Assembly (NCBI RefSeq): GCF_033118175.1 | Contig: NC_083685.1 | Location: forward strand, 125,918,501-125,982,500 | Direction: 5' to 3' | Length of the DNA stretch: 64,000 nt | Source: Dama dama | Lineage: Eukaryota; Chordata; Mammalia; Artiodactyla; Cervidae | In this document: in pieces, positions 56,301 to 64,000 of the stretch | How the letters are laid out: each line of letters opens with the position of its first letter | Position numbering within the stretch: position 1 is the first letter of the stretch | Notes under the pieces: generated by a model | Seen by the model: the letters and a program-made list of their open reading frames with translations, nothing else | Databases searched by the model: none | Told to the model about the DNA's origin: nothing | Program-made: the position numbers and the translations under genes

Positions 56301-59300
56301 TAGAATATGTTTTGATTGTGCTTTTGCTTCCTACTATAGCTTATTTATTTTTAAGGGGCAAAAACATGACTCCTTCTGCTGACTCTTACATTAGATTTTA
56401 ATTTGCACCAATTCCTGTCTTTTCAGCAATTCTTCCAATTGACTCCTTTTTAATAAAAAAAGCTGTTGTTTCATCAGTTAATTATATTTTTGAAGATTTT
56501 GACAAAATAGAAATGTGTGACTTAGAAAGTGAAATTTCCCCTCAAAATCCTCAAACTCAACTCGAACCACTTATTTTCCCCTACGCATGTGCCATCGAAA
56601 AAACTAAGGAAGAGGAATCACACACATTCTATCAGGCAACTTGTTTTAACCTAATGGTACTATATCTGGGACGTCTTTCCCATCATTATGATTTGTCTTT
56701 TCTCTTGACATGTACTTAGTTATTTGGTTGCACTGGATATTAGCTGCAGCATGTGGGATCTAGTTCCCTGACCCAGGATCGAACCTGGGCCACCTGCATT
56801 GGGAGTGGGAATCAGCCACTGGACCACCAGCGAAGTCCCTGTCTTTTTCTTCTAACCATGTGTCAGACAGATCACAGTCTATTAGCCCAGTCTCCCACTG
56901 GTGGCATTTGGATTTGTTTCAGTGTTAGCAATGCAGCTAGCACCCTTACATGTCATTTCTCACTGGTGTGGAAACTATAATTGATCCTAGACTTGGATGA
57001 TTCTGTCTGAGATCATAACAACTAGCTTCTTTTCAAAATAAATCATATACTTCAAGGGTCCCAACCAGGATCCAAACAGTGTGTAAGTCACAGGGGGCTG
57101 GGGATGGGAAGAGAGAGAAAAAACAAACACAAGATCTCTGCTCCTTGGAACAGAGCATCCTGGCAAGGGAGGCAGAGAGAAAGACTGCTGAGGACGATAA
57201 GACACTAGTGCAGCATTCAGGTTCCTGTAAAGGGCTGTGGAGCAGTGGGGGGAAGAGGAGGAAGGCTGCAGAGAAGGCGGAACCTTGAAGGAGACCTGGA
57301 GAATGACCAGGAGACAGGCAGGGCTGGGAGCAGGGGTTTCTAGCTGGAAGGAAGGAGAAGGGCAGTGACACAGCCGCTTGGGAGGCAGCGTCTGAGTCAG
57401 GGAAAGAGGAAAGTGGGGGTGGGCAGAGTGGGAGGCAGGGAGCCACAGGAAGTCACACTGAACAGAGAACTGGATCAAGGTTGTAAAAGACCTAACTACC
57501 AAACTAAGACATTTTTTAAAAACTTCATTTTGTATTGGAGCAGAGCAGGTTGGCCGTGTTGTGACAGTTTCACGTGAACTGAGAAGGGACTCAGCCGAAC
57601 GTACTCAGCCGTACACACAATGGATCCATTCTGCCCCAAACTCTCCTCCCGTCCAGGCTGCCGGCAACATGGAGCAGAGTTCATTGTGCTGTACATTAGG
57701 TCTTCGCTTATCCATTTTAAGTAGAGCAAACTCAGGCATCTAACATCATTCCAAGGCAGTGGGAAGCAGCTGCGGGAGAGGTCCTGAAAGATTTTAAGTG
57801 CTCGTGGCAAGAGTCATTGAGGACGATCTGGGGACAATTTTGGTGCAAAACTCCCGTGGCGATGTGCAGAGGAGACAGGAGGAGGGGTGCAGTCGGGGCT
57901 GGGGAACCCCACAGCGGGCTGCTGCTGTGACCCAGGCAGCAGAGCAGGGGTGTGGTTGGGCTACCGCTGATGGGGCAACTCCTGAATGCTGAGGGTTGCA
58001 CGCATCCCCAAGAAGAACCTGCAAGGTGGAAAGTAGCTAGCCAGTTTGCAAATACAGAAGCAAGGCTCAGAGAGGAAGCAACTTAAAGTTTCCCAACTAC
58101 TCTGTGGCTGACAGGTCTTTCTGTGTCCAGAGCTCAGGCTCTTTCTAGCATGTCAGGCTGTCCCCGTGGACCTTGATGGCAGAGGAAACAAGACAATCAT
58201 CTGGACAAGCATTTTTGAGGTGTGCTATGCTCAGTCATTCAATCCTATCTGACTCTTTGCGACCCTATGAACTGTAGCCCTCCAGGCTCCTCTGTCCATG
58301 GGATTTCCCAGGCAAGACTACTGGAGTGGGTTGCCAATTTCTTCTCCAGTGGTCTTCCTGACCCAGGGATCAAACCTGAGTCTCCTGCATTGGCAGGCAG
58401 ATTCTTTCCCACTGAGCCACCAGGGAAGCCCCCATTTTTGAGGGAGAGTTGTCTGATTGGTTACCCGTTAGTTGTGGAGGGGGAGGGAGGGAACAGGGCA
58501 GTGAGGATGCCAGGGTCTCCAGTTAGATGTGCTCGTGGCGGTGCTGGTTTGAGGAGAGTAGCATTAGTTCTGCTGATTGAAATCCACACTCCTTTCTTAT
58601 CATAATCGAAAGCAGGGTCGGACTGCTCGCTGCTCAAAGCCGTTAAAGACAGCAGGTTGGTGGGAAGTTTGCTTTAGCTGGATGCCAGCAACAGGGCGGG
58701 GTGGGTGCTGGGCACAGACGCCTGTCGAAAGGCTGACTCCCCTCCCACTGACAGTCAAGATGCCAGAGCTTTTACAGACTGCGGGGGTGGGGGGCTCCAG
58801 GCAGAAACAACACAATCATCTCCGACAGTCATCCTGAAGTTGGTCATCAGCAGTCTGACAAGCGTCATCGTATTATTTTAAGTACAGTTAGTCTTCAGTT
58901 CCAGGGTGGGCTTGTTCCCATTTCCCTGAGGCCAGTTCTTGGAACTGTGGTAGCTTATGTCACGGCTATAATCTGGTCATCTGTAATTCACTTTTCCACC
59001 TGGCGAGGGGCTCATCTCTGTAAGACTGCTCAGAGAGCAGGGCTCAGAATACTATTTGTAGCCCGTGAGACGGAACTAAAGCTCTCTGACTATGCTTAAG
59101 CACGGCATCGCTATCGTTTGGTCTCTTCTGACTGTTTTTCTTGGCTTCTGCGTGTTTTCACTTCTCTAATGAAACTTGTTCATGGGCTACAGTTTTTCCA
59201 CAGAGGAAAGGCAGGCAGAGGACATGGGGGGCAGGCACCATAGGGTTCTGCTCCATTTCACTGTGGCTGCTGTAACACATTACCACAAGCCTTGGGCTCG

Positions 59301-61845
59301 AAATGACACGAATTTATTTTCTTACAGTTCTGAAGGTCAGAAGTCCAAAGTGGTCTCACTGGCTTACACTCTGGGGGTCAGCAAGGTTTCATCCCTCCTA
59401 GATGCCCTACAGAAGAGCTGTCTGCTCACCTTTCCCAGTTTCCAGAAGCCGCCCACAGTCCTTGGCTCGAGAGCCCTTTCTCTGCCTTCAAATCTCTGAT
59501 GCTGATACTAACTCTCCTTCAGCTCTTTCGCTTTTTTTCTTTTTTGACCACATGGCTTGTGGGAATCTGTGTTCCCTGACTAGGGATTGAACCCAGGGCT
59601 GCAGTGGAAGTGTGGAGTCCTGACCACTGGACAGCCCGGGAAGTCCCTTCTGCTTTCACTTTTAAGGACCCTTGTGATTACATTGGACCCAGCTGGATAA
59701 CCCAGGATAAGCTTGCCATCTTGAGAGCCTTATTTCAGTCACATCTGTGAATTCTTGGGAATTAGGATCTGTGCTTAGTCGCTCAGTTGTATCTGACTCT
59801 TTGTGACCCCATGGACTGTAGCCCAACAGGTTCCTCTGTCCATGGGATATTCCAGGCAAGATTATTGAAGTGGGTTGCCATTTCCTTCTCCAGGGGATCT
59901 TCCTGGCCCAGGAATTGAACTCGCGTCGCTGATACCGCCTGCACTGCAGGCAGATTCTTTGCCACAGAACCACAGGGGAAGCCCAGGACGTGAGCATGTT
60001 GGGAGGGAGTTATTCTGCTGCCATAAGTGCAAACCCCAAGTAACTAAAATAGTTGCAGGGAGAAGGTCCGAGGTGTGAGAGGTGACACCTGGTTCAACGG
60101 ACCTGACTCTCTCCGTCCTGCACAGACCCCAGCCCGCGCCCTGGCCCTGGTGCTCTGGGGCCATGAGATGGTCAAGAGAGGCTTCCTGTGAGCTTCTCTT
60201 GGCGTATTGCCCCGTGGTCAATGCACAAATGGTCCTGGCCCAGGATAGAGTATCTGTGTATCTGAACACAGTGAGTTTAACCATTCAGTCCACAGAAAAG
60301 CAGAATACCTAGTTCCACTCCCAGCAGACCCTTGCTGGTTCGTCCATGCCAACTCTCCAAGAGAGAGAGGAAGTGGAGAGAGGAGAGTGAGTCCGGATGG
60401 AAGAAGCGATGTATTCAATTCTGCGACTGTCGGGACGTCCCTTGTGGTCCAGGCACTGGGACTCTGCGCTTTCACTACTGTGGTCCAGGTTCAGTCCTTG
60501 GTTGGGGAACTGAGATCCCCAAAGCTGTGTGACCCAGCTCCCCTCAAAAGCGTTATAGCTCTGTAACTATTGACTCTGGGAAAGAGACATCCAGTGTGTA
60601 TTTGTAAGCGGTAGACTGGGGCCAGGGCTTCCCAGCTGGCACGAGTGGTAAAGAATCTGCCTGCAATATAGGAGACCTAAGAGATATAGCTCCCATCCTT
60701 GGGTTGGGACAATCCCCTGAAGGAGGGCATGGCAACCCATTCCAGTATTCTTGTCTGGAGAATCTCATGGACAGAGGATCCTGGCGGACTACAGTCTGTC
60801 GGGTCGCAAAGAGTCGGACACGACTGAAGTGACTTAGCATGCGCACAGTCAGGCTGGGGCCAAGGGGAGAATTGGGTCTACAAATATGGATTTGGGAATC
60901 ATCATCATGTAGACAAGAAACCATAGGAATGGAGAGTCACTCTTTGGGGGTGTAATACAGTGAGACAAGATAAAGGCTGGAAGGGGGTCCCCGGCTCTTC
61001 CTCGGGGGAGCTGGCTCAGACTGGGGACACCTCTTCCCACCTCGGTGCCCAGTGACGTCACGTGGATAGCCTGAAGTCAGCCGTGGTGGGAATATTTACA
61101 CGCCAGAATTTGGAAAGCACTCCAAACTGGAGATTGTTTTTACCCCCAAGGACGGGTTGTTAGGTATTTACCAAAACAGCACCACTGTTTACACCAAGAT
61201 TTAAAAAGAGAGAGAGAGAAGAGAATCCATAGAGGCCTTGGGGACTGAGTAGTTGGAGAAGAGGAGGAGCCAGCTGAGAACAGTGTTGAGAGGACACAGA
61301 AAGAAAGTGCCAGAAAAGCAGATGCGGTGAGCAGGCGTAGGGACACGGGGACCGAGGAGACCAAGGCAGCTGGTGGGGAGAAGGACAGAGGAGAAGGTGG
61401 ACTTGAGCCGTCAGCTGGGGGTTTCGGGGAAGGCCGGGGACGCTGGTGCAATCTCGGACATCAGTCTGGTCCAGCTCGGAGTGGCAGGAGCTGGATTCTG
61501 GGTTCTGTTTTCCAGGCTGTTTGTCCATCCGAGGCCCAGAGTCCGTGCGGGGCCAGGAGCGGGAGTCGGTGAGTGTGAAGTGTCGATACGACTCCAAGTG
61601 GGAGAGCCATAAGAAGTGGTGGTGTCGGGGGGCGTGGTGGGCTTCATGCCGGATCCTCGTGCAAACCCAGGGATCGGGGCGAGAAGAGAAAGGAGACCGC
61701 GTGTCCATCAAGGACGACCAGAGAAACCGCTCGTTCACAGTGACCTTGCAGGAGCTCAGGCAGGACGACGCAGACACTTACTGGTGCGGGATTGAGAAGC
61801 CTGGAACTGACCTGGGGACGCAAATTAAAGTGACTGTTGTACCAA
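53351..61845 (+). CDS. CD300LB: CD300LB-like receptor, exons 1-2 (partial)
   Basis: The signal exon 53351-53390 (MWLPPALLLLSIP, phase-1 GTGAG donor) fits in phase to the Ig exon 61516-61845 (ag acceptor, phase-1 GTAAG donor). The joined start, ending in GCLSIRGPESV, closely resembles the human CD300LB N-terminus as remembered. The Ig domain has SVKCRY, KKWWCRGAWWASC with the wider family spacing of the C-C' cysteines, the core GDRVSIKDD and TYWCGIEK with the usual Trp. The close paralogue CD300LD is the alternative; position downstream of the CD300C-like genes favours CD300LB. Intron 1 is about 8.1 kb and full of SINEs, against about 430 bp in copies A-E. Stalk and membrane exons were not found before 64000, so the adaptor-binding Lys cannot be checked. 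Exon 1 could instead belong to a lost neighbour. Confidence 0.75.
53446..53665 (-). mobile_element. Bov-tA-type SINE, intron 1
   Basis: Reverse orientation: 'gtcgctaagtcgtgtccagc', 'gggattctccaggcaagaat', 'accactgtgccacctgggaa'. Confidence 0.85.
53824..53925 (+). mobile_element. CHR-type SINE
   Basis: Head 'agttccctggcggtccagcg', box 'gggttcaatccctggtcaga'. Confidence 0.8.
53926..55649. other. intronic DNA with a CA-rich microsatellite
   Basis: No exon recognised. An imperfect CA/ACAC-rich simple stretch lies at about 54880-54995. The remainder shows no family resemblance on either strand. Confidence 0.45.
55651..55843 (-). mobile_element. poly(A) run and reverse Bov-tA SINE fragment
   Basis: An A-run of about 22 at 55652-55673 is followed by a reversed SINE: 'gttctccaggcaagaatacc', 'ggatcaaacctgggtccccc', 'ttaccatctgaaccatcagg'. 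Confidence 0.7.
55965..56095 (+). mobile_element. CHR-type SINE
   Basis: Contains 'gttgggacttctcgctttca', 'ggggttcaatccccagtcag', 'agatcctgcaaactgcagtg' and an A-rich tail. Confidence 0.75.
56722..56840 (-). mobile_element. CHR-type SINE
   Basis: Reverse orientation: 'gctgcagcatgtgggatcta', 'ggatcgaacctgggccacct', 'ggaccaccagcgaagtccct'. The stretches 56100-56720 and 56841-57500 around it hold no recognised exon. Confidence 0.8.
57510..57745. mobile_element. L1-type LINE 3' fragment
   Basis: Contains 'aacttcattttgtattggag', 'agttcattgtgctgtacatt' and 'tccattttaagtagagcaaa', matching the L1-derived pattern at 11545 and 49135. Confidence 0.5.
57746..58221. other. intronic DNA, nothing recognised
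   Basis: No exon or named repeat. The end near 58030-58150 looks like an old interspersed repeat. Confidence 0.35.
58222..58433 (-). mobile_element. Bov-tA-type SINE
   Basis: Reverse orientation: 'caatcctatctgactctttg', 'ctccaggctcctctgtccat', 'actgagccaccagggaagcc'. Confidence 0.85.
58434..59529. other. intronic DNA, nothing recognised
   Basis: No CD300 exon. The stretch around 59255-59480 ('gctgctgtaacacattacca' onward) resembles an old mammalian DNA-transposon or MER-type repeat, but I cannot name it. Confidence 0.35.
59530..59647 (-). mobile_element. CHR-type SINE
   Basis: Reverse orientation: 'cttttttgaccacatggctt', 'ctagggattgaacccagggc', 'ccactggacagcccgggaag'. Confidence 0.8.
59768..59985 (-). 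mobile_element. Bov-tA-type SINE
   Basis: Reverse orientation: 'gtgcttagtcgctcagttgt', 'catgggatattccaggcaag', 'gcactgcaggcagattcttt'. Confidence 0.85.
60428..60538 (+). mobile_element. CHR-type SINE
   Basis: Contains 'gacgtcccttgtggtccagg', 'ggttcagtccttggttgggg' and 'gatccccaaagctgtgtgac'. Confidence 0.75.
60627..60845 (+). mobile_element. Bov-tA-type SINE
   Basis: Head 'gggcttcccagctggcacga', 'gtaaagaatctgcctgcaat', tail 'cggacacgactgaagtgact'. Between it and the Ig exon at 61516 no further repeat was recognised. Confidence 0.85.
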
Positions 61846-62564
61846 GTAAGAGCTTTCTTGTCTACACTACGGGGCCCTGGTGCTCAGGACTGGAAGACTG
61901 ATGTCCCCTCCCCACCCCTCCCCGAGGGCAGGAGAGAAAGGTCGGGGTGTCTGAGAGCGAGCGTGAGCGAGAGCAAGGGACAGACGGATGGGGAGGAAGG
62001 GGGAGAGACCAAGGCAAAGCATCACTTCCCAGCCCGGCTGCCCACCGCATCCCCGAGGTCTCTCCGAGGCCCCTGCGGTGATGTCTCAGAGCATCACTCT
62101 AGGAAGTGGCCAACCTCCGGTCGTCACACCCGGAACCTGTCATTACGCAGAAGGGCACAGAGGGACATCTGGGGTAACCCAGTGCGTCCCAGCGCTGAAC
62201 CCCAGGACCCCGGCCACCCCAGGGTGCTCTGGGGCCTCTGTTCACTGGAGACCAGGCTGCTCACATAAATCGTCTCCATAGTTTCTCTTAATGAGATGTA
62301 TATCTCCTTCATCACCGTCACTGTTCACTATTTCACCGGAAGGGGTCCTCTTATCCACCAGCGTTCTGGAATCCCCCTTGCTCATTTCCGCCCCAGTAAC
62401 TAGACGCCCTGTTTCCAGAACGTCTGTTCTTGAGCTCTCATTGCTCGGGCACTGTTTGAGCAGAAAGGACCAGGGATTCCCACCACCTTCAACCAAAAAG
62501 TTCCACTTGCGGTGTGATTTTTCTCTCTCCCCAGAATAAAATGCAGTGCTTACTTTTATTTCAT
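61846..62564. other. intron 2 of the CD300LB-like gene, no exon recognised
   Basis: Searched for a phase-1 Thr/Ser-rich stalk exon and a membrane exon with a central Lys; none found. No repeat named. Confidence 0.45.
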
Positions 62565-63000
62565 TTTCTTTTGAATTCTTTTTTAATGGGAATGTAAAAT
62601 TTTTTTTTCATCTTAAAAATTTATTTTTTTGATGTACAGTTGATTTGTGGAAGTGTTAGTTATTCAGTCATGCCCGACTCTGCAACCCCATGGACTGTAG
62701 CCCGCCAGGCTCCTCTGCCCATGGGATTCACCAGGCAAGAATATGGGAGTGGGTAGCCGTGCCCTCCTCCAGGGGATCTTCCCAACCCAGGGATCGAATT
62801 CCATAGTTGATTTACAATGCTGTGTTAATTTCCACTATACAGCAAAGGGATTCATATAGGGTTAGTCATATATTAATATATATATATACATTCTTTTTCT
62901 TTTTTAAAATTGGAGGATAGTTGCTTTATAATGTTGTGTTGGTTTCTTCTGTGCAGTGAAGTAAATCAACAGTATGCATACAAGTATCCCCTCCCTTCTG
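62565..63000. mobile_element. L1-type LINE fragment split by a SINE
   Basis: L1-like motifs run on both sides of the nested SINE: 'tttgatgtacagttgattt' to its left, and 'tacaatgctgtgttaatttc' and 'tatacagcaaagggattcat' to its right. A further 'gttgctttataatgttgtgt' follows near 62920. Confidence 0.6.
62647..62804 (-). mobile_element. nested 5'-truncated Bov-tA SINE with target-site duplication
   Basis: A reverse SINE body ('gccaggctcctctgcccatg', 'cttcccaacccagggatcga') is flanked by a perfect 9-bp direct repeat AGTTGATTT at 62638-62646 and 62805-62813. This shows a discrete retrotransposition into the older L1. Confidence 0.85.
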
Positions 63001-64000
63001 AACCTCCTTCCCATCACCCCCCCATCCCACCCGGCTAGGTCATCACAGAGCACCCAGCCGAGCTCCCGGTGCTACCCAGCGGTTTCCCACTAGCTATCTG
63101 CTTTACACGTGGAGGATGGGCCGAACTGGGAGACTGGGATTGACATATTTAATTTTACTCCTTTTGGCCACACCTGGAAATGATGGCGGGGGGGGAGATG
63201 ACTGTGTACTGTGGTTCAGATGACTTGGCAGAAAGGGGAGAAACCAGAGGGACTGCAGCTAGAGAGGAAGCCCCCTGGACCAGGGGAAGGGGGTCTCCTG
63301 AGAGGGCTGAGCGCGGTGGGGTACTGTGAGGGGAGCATGCACCCCGGGTCTGTGCTGATGACCTGGGCCGACTTCGCCTGCTCTGACCGTACTAGGAAGC
63401 CAGGCCTCCAGGACGAGGAACACCAGCCGTCCAGCCGCGTCCTCCCGCCCCCACAGCAGGTGAGTAGCTGTGGTCCTTTCTCCTGCCCCGACCTGGGGCC
63501 TCTCCTGTGGGGCTGTCGACCCTCATGCAGTCAGTCACCTGACCCTGGAGCCCACCTCGGTCAGAGCCAAGGACCCTGGCCCACCCTCTGTGCCCCTCCG
63601 CCCAGGCCCCTCCTCATCCTCTATCTTCCTGTTGGAGCCCCAGCCAGATGTCTGCTCTGCAGACTCCTCCTCTGTAAGCATCCCTGCTGGAGAGGAGCTC
63701 GCGGGTCCTCTGCCCAATCAACAAAACAGCACGGATGACCTAGTGGATGCGGAGGGAGACACAAACCTCCAGGCTTCAGGGAGGGTGGTTTAGCAGCCTG
63801 GAGCTGGCGGCCGTGGGAGCCGTGAACACACAGAGCCAGCCTGCCGTGGGTGACCTGCAGGCGCATCTCCTGGGCTGAGATGCACTCAGACAAAGGTGAA
63901 ATTGGAGAGGGAAGTGAGCATGATATAGAGCAAGGCCGCAAAGCTGAGCTATTCCTAGGGCCCTCGGGACTGAGCCTTTAAGCAGGTCCCTGGGGGACGG
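63001..64000. other. right end of window, no gene supported
   Basis: Open frames overlap on both strands in GC-rich DNA. A Pro/Ser-rich stretch beginning after the acceptor-like 'ccctccgcccag' near 63605 can be read in phase 1, but its donor falls in the wrong phase for a CD300 stalk exon. Confidence 0.35.

Noticed and set aside
63606..63675. Candidate stalk exon of the CD300LB-like gene (Ser-rich, after an acceptor-like ccgcccag)
   Set aside because: The acceptor phase fits, but the GTAAGC donor leaves phase 0, not the phase 2 expected before a CD300 membrane exon, and no membrane exon follows in the window.

Overview
The window is mammalian, and more exactly bovid-ruminant, nuclear DNA. 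It carries intron-containing immune-receptor genes with GT-AG splice sites. It is also densely seeded with Bov-tA and tRNA-Glu-type (CHR) SINEs and 5'-truncated BovB (RTE) LINEs, which together mark bovid genomes. I cannot tell cattle, buffalo, sheep and goat apart from the sequence alone.

The window is a stretch of the CD300 (CMRF35-like molecule, CLM) receptor cluster, with all recognised genes on the + strand. From left to right: (1) a CD300E-like gene with Ig, stalk and transmembrane exons at 1848-5789 but no visible signal exon; (2) a gene-poor, repeat-rich gap at about 5.8-13.4 kb; (3) five tandem CD300C-like genes, here called A (13392-17304), B (21471-25636), C (29804-33971), D (38139-42305) and E (45602-48748); (4) another repeat-rich gap with three antisense BovB fragments; (5) the first two exons of a CD300LB-like gene (53351-61845), whose remaining exons were not found and probably lie to the right of the window. 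The order E-like, C-like, LB-like along the direction of transcription agrees with the human order as I remember it. No CD300LD-like gene was seen between the E-like and C-like genes.

Genes A-E share one plan: a 61-bp signal exon, one V-type Ig exon, a 124-bp Thr/Ser/Pro stalk exon and a transmembrane/tail exon, with junction phases 1, 1 and 2. Every transmembrane exon seen has a central Lys, which is the signature of activating receptors that pair with acidic adaptors such as DAP12 or FcR-gamma. No long ITIM-bearing tail was seen. A-D end in a short tail carrying Tyr-Glu-Asn, a Grb2-type YxN motif; E has lost that segment.

B, C and D lie in an almost perfect 8.33-kb tandem repeat and encode identical proteins, so this is either a very recent amplification or an assembly duplication. 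A is an older copy: its signal and Ig region is diverged, but its 3' spacer is nearly the same as those after B and C. The spacer after D is a mosaic and lacks the BovB insertion found in the other three. The most notable signal is therefore a lineage-specific, still-exchanging array of activating CD300C-like receptors, with changes in disulfide spacing, transmembrane charge and tail motif. I found no RNA genes, CRISPR arrays or prokaryotic features.
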